Shown here: piece by piece, positions 38,313 through 49,499 of the stretch
How the letters are laid out: every line of letters begins with the position of its first letter
How positions within the stretch are numbered: position 1 is the first letter of the stretch
Assembly (NCBI RefSeq): GCF_932294415.1
Contig: NC_065543.1
Coordinates: 42,182,277 to 42,246,276 of the forward strand
Length of the DNA stretch: 64,000 nucleotides
Direction: 5' to 3'
Source: Quercus robur
Taxonomy: Eukaryota > Streptophyta > Magnoliopsida > Fagales > Fagaceae
Program-made: the position numbers and the translations under genes
Notes under the pieces: generated by a model
Told to the model about the DNA's origin: nothing
Database searches by the model: none
Seen by the model: only the letters and a program-made list of their open reading frames with translations

Positions 38313-38361
<49 letters not shown>

Positions 38362-38385
38362 GGTAAATCTTAATTTTTTTATACT

Positions 38386-38429
<44 letters not shown>

Positions 38430-38495
38430 GTTGGGGGGGGGGGGGGGGGGGGGGGGGCAATGGCCCCCCTCTGCCCCAACGTAGATCCGTCCCTG
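38006..38495. mobile_element. Short hAT-type element (490 bp)
   Basis: The ends are inverted, CAGGGACGGA and TCCGTCCCTG, with a perfect 8-bp duplication GATATCAT at 37998-38005 and 38496-38503. These are hAT hallmarks. The interior has (TA)n at about 38319-38356, a T-run of about 39 at 38388-38426 and a run of 25 G at 38433-38457. No transposase is present. Confidence 0.9.
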
Positions 38496-38640
38496 GATAT
38501 CATATAACAATGTATAGGGATTTTTTGAAAATGTGAAAAATGACTTGACCTGTGTAAGTTCGAATCGTGTTAACATATCACTTGACCCACGGGTTATGTG
38601 TATCGACCCAATTTTTAATATATGGAATTTTCATTTTGTG

Positions 38641-38677
<37 letters not shown>

Positions 38678-39029
38678 ATATTCTCAAAGTATTTAATCAT
38701 CTCAGTTTGTTTCTTTTATTTATTTTCATTGTTTTATTTTCTTCTCACTTTTCAAGATTAGTATGCTTAGTTCTCTTCATAGTTCTCACATACACACACT
38801 CTACCGCACAGATCTATACTCACATAACTTTGCGAGGTCGACTAATCGAAGCTTCAATCACCACTGAAGCCTTTATCTCAAAAGCCATCCATCTTTGCCA
38901 GTCAATTTTCTTTTGAGTATTTTTGTTTATTTATTTTCTTATATGTATTGAAAGGAAGACATAAAATTTCAAATTCAAAAGCATAGTCATTAGATAGAAC
39001 ATAATTTTAAAGTTTAAGAAAAAAGTAAG

Positions 39030-39145
39030 CCAAGAGTATTTTGCAACTCAGTGGATAGCATCCTCTCCTTAATTAGTTGAATCATAGTTCGAATCTCTCA
39101 CAATTGTTGCAACTATTGAATTATTTAAAAAAATTGAAGAAAAGA
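39030..39145 (+). repeat. tRNA-derived SINE-like sequence
   Basis: CAACTCAGTGGATAGCAT resembles an RNA polymerase III A box and AGTTCGAATCT, 38 bases on, a B box. An A-rich tail follows (TTATTTAAAAAAATTGAAG). The arrangement suggests a tRNA-derived SINE. It does not fold into a convincing tRNA. Limits are approximate. Confidence 0.45.
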
Positions 39146-39277
39146 TTTATGTTTAGAAAGATTATTGTCTTTCATGATTAAAATATAACCCATGTCGGAG
39201 TGAAGTTGCATTAGATCTAGATTATATTTTAATTAAATTAGCCTCAGAGAGAGAGAGAGAGAGAGATATTGATTCCA

Positions 39278-39440
39278 TGATGGTGAGTGGTACAATGGCA
39301 AATACTTACTTCCATGTGGTTTGGTTAAAATTAACATCATGAGTTCAAATCCTTGAGAGTAAGAATTAATGCCATTGGGATCATGATAGGATCAAAGTTA
39401 AGTTACAGTTGAACCCACCTAAATGAGCACCCACATATTG
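39278..39440 (+). repeat. Second SINE-like sequence
   Basis: GTGAGTGGTACAATGGCA and GAGTTCAAATCCT are spaced like A and B boxes of a tRNA-derived SINE. It lies 150 bp from the first one and differs in sequence, so it may be a different family. Confidence 0.35.
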
Positions 39441-39824
39441 TTGAATCCACTTATGTTCCTCCCACTCTATCTTTCATCTTGACATTTTAGGTATTTATTT
39501 TCAGTGGAAAGGTGTTATAATCATTTTTAGACATAGTCTTTCATGTATAAACCCTATCAATTTTTTGACTTAAGAATAGAGAGAGAGTCTTTCCTAAGCA
39601 GAGAACCTTACACAATATTTTTATTATAAAACATTTTGCTTTTAGTGAGAGGGATCTTGAACTCTTAAATGATCTTAACTAAGAATATAAGTTAGTTTAA
39701 TAGTTCATAAGATCTTATGATATTCATGAAATCCGAAAAAATAGTTAGATACTCGAAAATATATAAATACCCTCTCCCTTGTTTGTCAAAAAAAAAAAAA
39801 AAAAGATATTTTTTTGGGTATTAA

Positions 39825-40209
39825 GTGCCGGTTTGGTTTGGACGTTTTATTGCGTTCAGCGTTTGCGTTTTGGGCGTTTGCGGTTTGAGCATGGGACCCA
39901 CGCTACAGTGAACGCAGTAAACACGTCCTTCTTCCTTCTTTTTTTTTTTTTTTTTTTTTTCACGCGTTTCAAAGTGATGCGGCTACTGTTCATGCACGGT
40001 TGCATGAACAGTAACCGTAAATGTTGACTTTTCTATGATGAACAGTGATTCGTGCACTGTTTACGGACCCACAAATTCTACTTTTCAGCAACTTTTTCAT
40101 TAAAAATAGGTCCCACAACATTATTTACACATTTAAAAAATATTTTGCTACAGTATTTTTAGTTTCAGTTTTCAGTTTTAACAAAAATAAGCTCAATCTA
40201 AACAAACTC
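39825..40209. mobile_element. MITE family A, copy 5
   Basis: The left end is GTGCCGGTTTGGTTTGG and the right end CAATCTAAACAAACTC, with TAA at 39822-39824 and 40210-40212. The interior shares GGTCCCACAACATTATTTA and TTTTGCTACAGTATTTTTAG with other copies, and adds a T-run. Length is 385 bp, the longest copy here. Confidence 0.75.
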
Positions 40210-40212
40210 TAA

Positions 40213-41921
40213 ATCAAGATTGAGAAGAATGTGTGGTGTTTATGATTTAGCAATATTTATACTGTTTAGAGCCGTACTATATCATTTTTCACTGAAAAAA
40301 AGGTCTGTTATACACATAATTATACTCCTCGGTGGGTCTAAATTCAAAATCCAACAAAATTCTCAAAACCAACCTTTATGAGTTGACTATGATACTAGTG
40401 CAATCCTACTAAAGTTGTATAAACTAGCCCAAGACTTTTTATAACGCTTTCGTCATTGACTAGAAATTGCACCCCATGCCTAGCTGGAAATACTCAACAC
40501 ATGCAAGTTTTTGTTTGGATGGATTCATATGCTTAATTCAAATTACAGTGTTCTTATCTTTATAATATAATTATAACGTCTCTTTCAAGCTGTTTTTGAT
40601 ATAAAGAAAGTGACATATATATATAAGAGAATCTTTCACCAAAAGAAATACTCAAGGTAATCAAAATGAAAACTTGTGTTGACTGTTGAGTTCCTTGATT
40701 TTCAACGAGAAAATAAATGAGAAGAAATACGGGCTTTCTTTCTAATCAATTAGCATATGACTAGTATAAGTGTGTGTGTGGACCGCAATAAACACAGAGT
40801 TTCCTCATATAGGAATCTTTGATTTGCATTTCTTGTTCCAAAAAAAGATTTGTACTTCTCACGAAATTCCTTGTTTCTTTCAAAGATCAACCCACCATTA
40901 ATTTTTATTTTTTTTAGGTATATTAATTTGAGATTTACTAATGTGTGCCCTTAAGACATATATTAATAATTTATTTTAGAAAACATTTTATGGAAAAACA
41001 AAAAGATAATTTACTGTTTTGACAGTTTTTTCAGTTTCTCATAAAAATTTAACGGGACCCGTAGGGCCTTCAAAAAATTGATTTGTTTACTAACCATTCA
41101 AACTTGATTTGAGAAAAAAATTGTTTATACTCATTTATTTAATAAATGTGTCAAATGTTATTCTCTAATTTTAATATTTTTTATGTTTGTCAATAAAATT
41201 TCAAAATTTTCCTTTCAATCCTTTTTAACTTACATTGTTTTTAGTGTATTCCTCGAGACAATGTGATTTTATTATAAGAAATAAATAGGTTTTAACAACA
41301 TAGTTAGGGTAGAGATGGATAGAATGGACTACATTGAGAATAAATGTGAATTTGAGGATTAAAAAGGGGAATTTTTTTTTTGGAAACTATTGGGACAAGG
41401 AAAGCAAGTCAAAGTTAGGAAAAATTATACAGTCCTCATGGACCACATCATTTGTCCACCATTCTAGTAAAAGACTTCCACTTATTTAAAATTACTGAAT
41501 CAATATTCAGTTTTTATTTAAAACTCTTCAGTTTTTATTTAAAACTCTACAGTTTTAAACAAATGGAGTCTTTTATTGGAATGGTGGACCACATCACTTG
41601 TCCACCATGAAGACCTTATAATTTCTCCAAAGTTAGAGAGTATAATTTGCAACTAGGCTAGCTTGTAACTACCATACTAACTGCGAGCTACAATGCATAT
41701 GCACTCTTAGCTTGCATTGTAGCTTGAGATTTAATTCAATAAAGATCTAGGTAAAAGTTCATATTTACATCATCCAATAATATATTGTCTCACAACAAAT
41801 TTTTACAAATAAAGGATTAGGACCAACCACAACCACATTAACCGTTCTTAACTACTTCCTGTTTCAAATGAGGTTCTCTTTAAATTAAAACACAGTATAA
41901 CCAAACCAAGCTTCTTCCTTA
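40213..41921. other. Intergenic with one hairpin repeat
   Basis: No gene is supported. An inverted repeat lies at about 41424-41630, listed separately. Confidence 0.4.
41424..41630. repeat. Hairpin-forming inverted repeat, MITE-like
   Basis: Left arm AGTCCTCATGGACCACATCA and CCACCATTCTAGTAAAAGAC; right arm GTCTTTTATTGGAATGGTGG and CCACCATGAAGACCTTATAA. The arms pair over about 55 bases with an interior shuffle, because GGACCACATCA/TTGTCC is itself partly palindromic. Length and shape fit a small MITE; a target duplication could not be fixed. Confidence 0.5.
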
Positions 41922-43087
41922 GAGCACTCGCATCAAATGTGATAAATGTGCCAAATGCCAAATATTTGGCACATTTGCCACACCAAATACAAAAAACTCT
42001 CTTTATCAGATATTCCAAATGCTATAATTTTTGCAACATGCTACAGTATCCTCACATATTTGCCATTGTATGGACAGATGTGGCAAATGCTTTTATTATT
42101 TTTTTATTCCTCTTTCTCTCTCATCTCTCCGTCAGTCTCACTCTCTCATCCCAATCCTCTCCTCTGAACCCCAACCCTCACTGCTCTTCCACGCCGACGC
42201 CGACTGGTTGAGGCAGTTGATTGGTTGAGGCAGTTGATGGGTCGCGGAGGATTTGGTTGAGGTAGTTGGGCTGGGTGTCGGTGGAGGTGGGTTTCGATTG
42301 AGCTGTAACTAGGTATCAGCGGAGAAGGGTTTTTGATTGAAGGTGGTTTTTTTTAGTGGGTTTTCAGTTGAAGGTGGGGCGGTTGAAGGTGAGTTTTTGG
42401 TGGAAGGGTTTTGGGGCGGTTGAAGTTGAGTTTTTGGTGGAAGGGTTTTCAGTTAAAGGTGAGTTTTTTTTTTTGTTGGGTTTTCAGTTGAAGGTGGGTT
42501 TTCGGTGGAAAGGGCTTTCGACTGAAGGTGAGTTTTTGGTTGAATGGGTTTTCGTTTGAAGCTAGGTTTTCAGTTGGAGGTGGGGCTTTTGCTTTGGTTG
42601 TAGTATCAATGGGTGGTGGTGATGAAGGTTTTGGGTCGGTGATTGGTTGAGGCAGTTGATGGGTCGCGGAGGATTTTGCTGGGGTTTGGCTGGATTTGTT
42701 TGGGTTGGGGTTTGGCTGGGATTTGTTTGGGTCGTGGAGGATTTGGTTGGGATTTAATGGGTTGTTTGGGTTGGTGTTATGGTTGTTTGTTGTGGAATTT
42801 GGTTGGATTTGTTTGGGTGTTCTTTGAGTTGTGTTTTTGGTTGTGGAGGATGTGGTGGTTGTGTGGTGGTGGCTGTTGGTTGTTGGCAGCAATGTGGTGG
42901 TTGTTGATTGTGTTTGATGAGTTGTAAATATTTATTTTAATGTGTAGTAAATATTATTTTAGTGTATAGAATTTAATGATAAAACATCTGATAAATGAGA
43001 TGTTGTAAAATGATGTGGTAAAATAATAAAGTAGGCCTTTAGTGTGGCAAAATGGCATAAATTATGTCACGGCTGCTGTGGATGCTC
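41922..43087. mobile_element. MITE family B, copy 3 (1166 bp)
   Basis: The left end is GAGCACTCGCATCA and the right end is the imperfect mirror TGCTGTGGATGCTC. The target duplication is TTA at 41919-41921 and 43088-43090. From about 42300 to 42600 it holds degenerate tandem repeats around GTTTTCAGTTGAAGGTG and TTTTTGGTGGAAGGGTTTT. Reading frames inside are low-complexity and not genes. Confidence 0.7.
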
Positions 43088-43090
43088 TTA

Positions 43091-44545
43091 CACACCACCA
43101 AGCTAAGAAGCCATTGGAGATACCGTTGAGTTGAGAAACCTCCGACGATGTTGTGGGCGTGGTAGTCTAGGAAGAATCTTCAAGGTTTGGTATTTTCTTG
43201 AATTAACTTTCTTTCGCTCCTCGAGCTTTAAGAGAGAATTTTGATGGACTGAATGAAAGACTCTGTAGGTTGGGGTGCGTGTGTGTGTATATATATATAT
43301 ATGAAAGATAGATGGGGAGGATCTGTATGTAAAATGTGGGTTTTGGAGTTTGGACCATTTGGTTAAATTTGTTTTTGGCTAGGATTAAGATGATGTATTG
43401 GTTTTCATTGTGATTAGTAAAGCGTGATAAGCAGAATGCAACTGTGCATTGACGCAAGGCCATAGGGAAAAGAAGCCTCCATTGATTCAAGAAAATACTA
43501 AAGCTTGAAGATTTGATAGTATTTGAATAGAATTGAGATAGAAAATAGATTAGTTAGATGTAGCTAAAATAGATAGCATTTGAATAGAATTGAGAGTGAA
43601 TAGCTAAAAAAAGATTAGCTTCCTAAGTTGAAATTTGCCTAACACACTCGTCCATTACTAATGTGATGTTCTAAGATATATAATTTTAAACCTCAGTCTT
43701 CCACAAAAGTCAACTTAACTTTTGACCAAAAATGTTCTCGTGGGGTTATATTTTTGTATTTTGCAAAGACATCCTATTTTCACTATTTAAACAATCAAAC
43801 TTGTGGTAAGATATGCATCTGCTAGAGCACACAAGTACAATAATAAGAGGATTTCAAATCTAAGCAATGTTAGTGAAAATTTGTTGAGGAAAAAAAAAGG
43901 AAAAAAAGAAATAGAAAAGAATTAACATAGAAATTTATGAGGTTTGTGCCTATATCCATGTCCACAGGAATGAGTGAATGAGAATTCTACTCTTATAAAA
44001 AATAAGGTTTTACAATGAATTTATACTACAAGTCTCCAAGAAACCCTATAGTAGAGATCAGTGTTACTTAGAATTCAGAACATGAAATCACTATCTGTAA
44101 CAAATACCAAACAAAGAAAGGCAAAGAAGCGTGAATAAGCAACTTCAAGTTTAATTGTGATTTAGCTAAAATAATCACAAGTCCTCCGTATAATAACCCA
44201 TAAAGGTGTTAACAACGTGTAACCCCGATAGGATCTGACAAAAAAATTTAGACACAATACTGATATTCCTCAACAAAATCAACCAGTTGAGGACTTGAAT
44301 CTCCAATAATGTCAATCCCAACCTTCTAATGACAAAGGTTGCCAACTCTATATAGTCATACTATCCACAAGCTTCAATTTTCCACCCTATGAGCCATTCT
44401 CTAGAAGAAGAATTTGGACGATACACTCGGAGCACATGATAAGGCTGACTAGGCCTTTCACCACCTTTCGTCAGGCTTTATGGATTGAACTTTGAAAGGG
44501 CCGCATAAACTTAAACGACATTTATGTGACAGAATTGTTTATACA
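43091..44545. other. Intergenic, 3' side of the HPP gene
   Basis: A short (TA)n lies near 43288-43301. The last part should hold the 3' untranslated region of the minus-strand HPP gene. No other feature is supported. Confidence 0.45.
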
Positions 44546-47500
44546 TCAAAATTTGAAGTTGTCCTTCAAGTATAACACCATCTCTTGCTATAGCAGTTGA
44601 ACAGGAAAGGAGACAGAACAGCGATCACTCTTGTTAATAACACATACATAGAAACAGAAGCCACAGAAATTTTCCTAATATAAGGTCATTCTTTAGCATT
44701 TTGAAGGAATAATGACATCTAGTGATCACCAGAATAATTTCTTTTTCATGTTAAACTAAATGCAGAAATGCTAGGACTTTGCTGTATTTTGAACATGGAA
44801 AGCTAGCATTTCCAGTACTTAAATTTTAATAATGATTTATCTTCAGATTTATTATCTATAGGATGATTATATCATTATACCAGTTGAGAGAAGTTTATTT
44901 GCCTCTATTAATTAGGCCATTCTTCCATGAGCTTTTGTTTCTTAATGTTAAGACCTTTGGCGATTAAATGTAGATGCCAGGGGAAAATAAAAGAACTTAC
45001 AATCAAACAAAGGAGAATGCATCCAGTAGCGCCAGGAAACATAGCATACCAAAAGTTTAAGTGGTGCAACTTAGCTCCATCAATGAACAGAAGAGGCAAA
45101 CTTGCAGCTGCATTTTGAATGTACAGCTTGCATCTCAGCACCAAATTCTGGATTTCTTAGGGAGATAGCAAGCAACAATGAAAGAACAAGTGTAAGCTGT
45201 CATGGCTTTTGGGCATTACCTGGAGGATGAGTTGCACCTGTGTAAATCATGAAGGCAATTGAAGCAGCCAGGGCAGTGCTCCTAGCAAGCCATCCTGCCC
45301 CAAATATAGAGAAAGCAAGAACACCAATTGCTGCACAACCAATTTGAGCCATGAACATATTGTACTTCTGCAAAATCACAGCAGCAAGACCGTTTGATTT
45401 TTGTTCTTATCATCTTATTAAGGTGGTGAATTGCAGTGTTGAAAGGATAACACAGCCAATGACACCAATATTGGTTTGGATTGAAGTGATGCATGTTCAT
45501 TATTGACTTGTCATTGTTAAATGCAAAATTGAACAGTTGTAAGCTTAGATTATGTCAATTGTATCAGAAAGTTTGTTTTGATTCTAAATGTTTCACTAAG
45601 TAAGATCTTATTTGCAAATTGGTCAAAATAGTGCTATGCACTTTGGGTAAAAATTTGATGATTCTAAGCACCTCTCATCGATTCTTCCTGGCTAACCTTA
45701 TGACTGATCCATGATCATGTTTGGCCTTCCCAACTCCCCAGATCCCAGCCCCAACAAAAAACAGAAATAGGCACGTGTGTGCATGCAGCGAGCGCACGTG
45801 CACTCATGCGTACACACATACACATAGAAAGGCAATTATGAAGGATTCATAAGCCACATTTGTTTTATTCACACATGAAAACAATTTGGACACAAACCTA
45901 TTAGCAAGCAAGGGCCCACTACCCACATACCTTAATGTGCGCTAGCGTGGAAATTAGGAGTGTGCATCTAATCCACCAATCTCACCTACCCAATCCAACT
46001 TGAAGGTAATGGATTGGTTTTTTTTGGGTTGGTGGGATAATTTGGGTTGAGATTATCTAAAAAGGGGTTAGGTTGGTTAAGTTAAGGTTTGGCAGGTTTA
46101 ACCTTAATTAAAGGTTGGTTAAATTAAGGTTTGGCAGGTTTAACCTTAATTAAACTCAGATATTATTAAGCACTGTTACATTAAAAAAAAGGTTGTACCC
46201 TACTCTTTGATTGGTGGGCAGCCTTCAGCCCTTCACTAAATTAAAAAATATTTTAATATAATTCAAATATAATCAAATATACTATAACTATTGAACAGTT
46301 GTTATAATTCATTATACTCAAACCACCAAAAATATGAAATAAACATAAGAGTTAAATAATTTAAGGGAAAGATTTTGCAGCATACTAGTATGCAGCAACC
46401 TTTCCCATAATTTAAACCACATAGCTTTAAGTTCAAACCATCCAAAAAATGATTAGAAACCAAAACCTCATTTCCAATTTTCTTTTTAGAAAGACTTTCA
46501 ATTGAACATTCGTATAAGTAAAAGAGAGAGAGAAATACTTAATTTGCTACAGAAAGGCCTATCTTCTTTGCAAATAAAATTAACAATTAGGATATTTTAA
46601 CAATTTAAATGTGTATAATAGGGCTGGAAATTAGTTTGGACTTTGGATAGAAAGAGTCTAAAATCCAAAGTCCAAACCCAAATGAGTCTAAAATTGTGAG
46701 CTCCAGCCAATCCTATATATATAATTGGGTTGTAAATTACACTAAACTTGATCCGCCATCCTTATTAATTGTTGAAGTGGAAAGTCCAAACACCAAATTA
46801 ACACTCCCAAGTCACATCACGTCAAAGAGTTAGAAATCCCAATAAAGTGATAAACTCTAAAATAATGTGTCATCAACCATCTATTTTATCTATCAAAAAA
46901 AAAAAAAAGCCATCTATTTTACCAAACTAAAATACTAAATATTATGTATCGCTTACTGGGCTTCATGTCAGGGCAAGGCCCACAGAGAACAGTGATAAAC
47001 ATATGGGCCAAGCCATTAATCAAAGTCAGCTCATTAAGGTCAGTTTGGGCTCTTTCAATACAGGCCCTTAAGAGAGAGAGAAAGTAAAAGTACCCGAGCA
47101 GCAGGTGAGGAGGGAGCTGCAAAGAGAACAGCAGAAACAGCCCCCAAAGGTGCAATTGTCATTGAGATTCCTCTTGGGGCCAAAATCTGATCCATCTTGC
47201 CCAATATTGCCATTGCTGCAAATGCCCCTATCAAAAACAAGTCACAAACACACATTGCAAATCATACAGTGAGTCAAGAATTAATGGGCGGTCTTTCACC
47301 TTTTATCATTGAACTTTTACAGTGATTCAGTGAATGAATTATCTATTTATCCAAGTCAATATTGCTAAGTGTAGCCAAAATTAAGTTCCTAAATCTCTCA
47401 AACAAGTAATATATATCTTAAACCTGCAGAAGGCCAGACAATGTCGCTAAGGGAAGGAGCTGCAGGGCCCTTCAGAGGTTTCCAACCATCCCAAAATGGT

Positions 47501-47739
47501 GCAGCCACGTTGCTTGAGCTTGATGCCACCACCCCATATTCTCTTCTTCTTCTTGGTCCTCCTATGCTGCAACCAAGAGAGCTCTCCAAAACAACATCTT
47601 TGGTTTGAATTGAATGGTTCTTGAATAGCAATGAAATTGCTGGAGCAAATGAACGCAAAGATGTAGATGATGTTGCTGGTGGTATCATTGAACCATTTTG
47701 ATGAATACGGGAATAGCTAGACCGTAGTTGCATGCCCAT
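44546..47739 (-). CDS. NITR2;1-like: Plastid HPP-family integral membrane protein (NITR2-like nitrite transporter)
   Basis: The family includes Arabidopsis NITR2;1, a chloroplast inner-envelope protein that helps bring nitrite into the plastid. Exons on the minus strand are 47424-47739, 47094-47227, 45220-45367, 45001-45107 and 44546-44587. Phases are consistent and all introns are GT-AG (196, 1726, 112 and 413 bp). They encode 248 residues. The first 80 or so, rich in Ser and Arg and poor in acidic residues, look like a transit peptide, perhaps cut near RREYGVVAS. The membrane part runs WPSAGAFAAMAILG, GISMTIAPLGAVSAVLFAAP, YNMFMAQIGCAAIGVLAFS, GWLARSTALAASIAFM, the THPPAA signature (the HPP motif, split by the third intron), LPLLFIDGAKLHHLNFWYAM and a basic tail ending YLKDNFKF. 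The last exon, only 14 codons including the stop, was found from the family's C terminus. Nitrite transport is by family only. Confidence 0.93.
46071..46154. repeat. 42-bp tandem duplication in HPP intron 2
   Basis: Two copies (46071-46112 and 46113-46154) start GGTTGGTTAA and share AAGGTTTGGCAGGTTTAACC. They differ at one base, so the duplication is recent. Confidence 0.85.
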
Positions 47740-48567
47740 TTTTTAAATCCCCACTCTCTCTCTCTCACAAGAAGTATTTTGATTATGTATGTATATTTCA
47801 TGCGAGAAGAGAGGGAGAGAGAGAGTGGTGACCGTTGGTGGTTGGAAATGTCGTGTGGGCTTTTGCCTGTTGGGGATGTCGAGAGGTCATTTGGAATTTT
47901 GGATAAGGGGTATTCGGCTTTCCTAGTTCCTACCATTCCAGTCCCTTTTAAGCAGCCCTTATGACTTTTGGTTTTTTTTATACTTTTAAATTTTAATGAA
48001 TTAAAAAAATGTGCTTAATGCGAATTTCCTCGAAAGAGCCGCATGATGCACAGTTCAACCTCTCAATGATTAAGGAAAATAAAATATCACAAAATTTGAT
48101 CGGGAAGATTAATAATCTGAGAAATATTAAGGTAAATTATTATTGGTTTTTACTAATGGATGAAAGAGTAATCCTTATTCTACAACTAATTTAGAGTAAT
48201 GGAACAATTAAAATCCACAATAATTCCATAAAGGTCATGGACTTTTCCACGGCTTAAGTTGGGAAAAGCTGCGATGTATGAAGGGTTGATTTGGAATTCT
48301 AGGGCTATGAATAAGAGGGTATGGTTGCGTTATCTATCACCAAGCGAAACCAACCAATAATACGGGCAATCTTTCTAGTTAAGTAAAAGTGTGGTTATTC
48401 TTTCTTTCCTCGTTCAACAACCTAGAATTTTGGGTTTCCAAATGACTTTGAAGCCTGAGTTCATGCAGGAAGACTGCTATTTATAGCCTATAACTATTGA
48501 TTTTTTTTATTTAAAAAAAACCATTAATACGAAGAAAAAAAAAAAAAAAAAAAAAGGTACATTCTTT
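47740..48567. promoter_or_regulatory. Leader and promoter side of the HPP gene
   Basis: A CT-rich run at about 47754-47766 lies just upstream of the HPP start codon, likely leader. A second GA-rich run is at about 47809-47823. Beyond this, no TATA box could be chosen with confidence. An A-run at about 48535-48555 precedes the TRIM element. Confidence 0.4.
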
Positions 48568-48572
48568 AAAGC

Positions 48573-49086
48573 TGTGTAGTAGTGGTACACTCATGCTTAT
48601 GCTAAGCGCTTATAAGGCATGAGGGGGACGCTTCTCTTGCCCATGTGGGACTGCACTCAAAGTCTTCCCTTGTCGCTTGAGGACAAAACCGTGCGAACTT
48701 GGCTCCTCAAAGCGGACAAACAAACTTGCGGTGGGTCAGGAACAAAATCCTCCCCCACAAAAAAAGGCGCTTTTTGAGGGGATGTACCCGTCAAGAGTAT
48801 TATCTGCTTTGGGGTAGGGTGAGATTGGCTTGGCCATGTCTTGGACCTGGAACTCGCACGGCTTTGTTACCCTCGAAGTGTACGCCTCTACCACTACTAT
48901 GGGTAGTAGTGGTACACTCATGCTTGCGCCAAGCGCTTATAAGGCATGAGTAGGGCACTTCTCTTGCCGATGTGGGACTGCACTCAAAGTCTTCCCATGT
49001 CGCTTGAGGACAAAACCGTGCGGGTTTGGCTCCCCAAAGCGGACAAACAAGCTTGCGGCGGGTCAGGAACAAAATCCTCCCCCACA
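48573..49086. mobile_element. TRIM (terminal-repeat retrotransposon in miniature), 514 bp
   Basis: Two direct repeats of 187 bp, 48573-48759 and 48900-49086, each start TG and end CCCCCACA on the plus strand. They flank a 140-bp interior. A perfect 5-bp duplication AAAGC lies at 48568-48572 and 49087-49091. The repeats are about 91% identical, so insertion is not recent. There is no coding capacity, as is normal for TRIMs, and the overall structure is whole. Orientation is unclear because both strands begin TG and end CA. It lies between the HPP gene and the first dehydrogenase. Confidence 0.9.
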
Positions 49087-49091
49087 AAAGC

Positions 49092-49499
49092 TAATTAGTA
49101 TTTATAGGAATCTCACAAACTTTACCAATTGGCTATCTTTGTATTACCTCTTTCTAGCAATCTCATTTCCAATTTTTTTAGAACATACATTAAGGATTCG
49201 CACTTGTCTCCACAACATCAATTAAGATAAGAGTACTTCTCTATTTTCCCTCCCTAATATGGTCTAAACATTGAAATTATCTAATTTTCTTTCTTCATTA
49301 ATTACTCTATAAATTTTGTTACCTCTTCATTTGCTTCTTATTCAGATGGTGATTTTCAACTATTACTATATTCATTCATGTATTCAAACTCCATCCACAA
49401 CCTCAAAAAATAGAAATAGTATAAAGTTAGATCCAAATCTTGACAAATTGTACATTTTATTTCTAACATGGATATACAAGTGAGATGTGAACATTAATT
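49092..49499. other. 3' side of the first dehydrogenase
   Basis: On the minus strand AATAAA at about 49456-49461 lies 40 nt past the stop codon and is a probable poly(A) signal. Nothing else is seen. Confidence 0.45.

Larger units (their letters stand above)
38504..39824. other. Intergenic with two SINE-like pieces
   Basis: Contains a long T-run at about 38643-38675, a (GA)n at about 39246-39265 and two tRNA-like fragments listed separately. No gene is supported. Confidence 0.4.

Noticed and set aside
39030-39110. tRNA gene
   Set aside because: A- and B-box-like motifs are present, but no acceptor or anticodon stem pairs convincingly; a SINE is a better fit.
42356-42927. Overlapping frames on both strands in the family B element at 42 kb
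   Set aside because: They result from degenerate G/T-rich tandem repeats; both strands are open, which is typical of composition and not of genes.
2882-47739. Functional link between the NPF4 and HPP transporters
   Set aside because: They are 40 kb apart with transposon deserts and another gene between them; shared nitrogen-related families alone do not show a cluster.
48573-49086. Cassandra-type TRIM with 5S rRNA
   Set aside because: No 5S-like internal promoter sequence is visible in the repeats.
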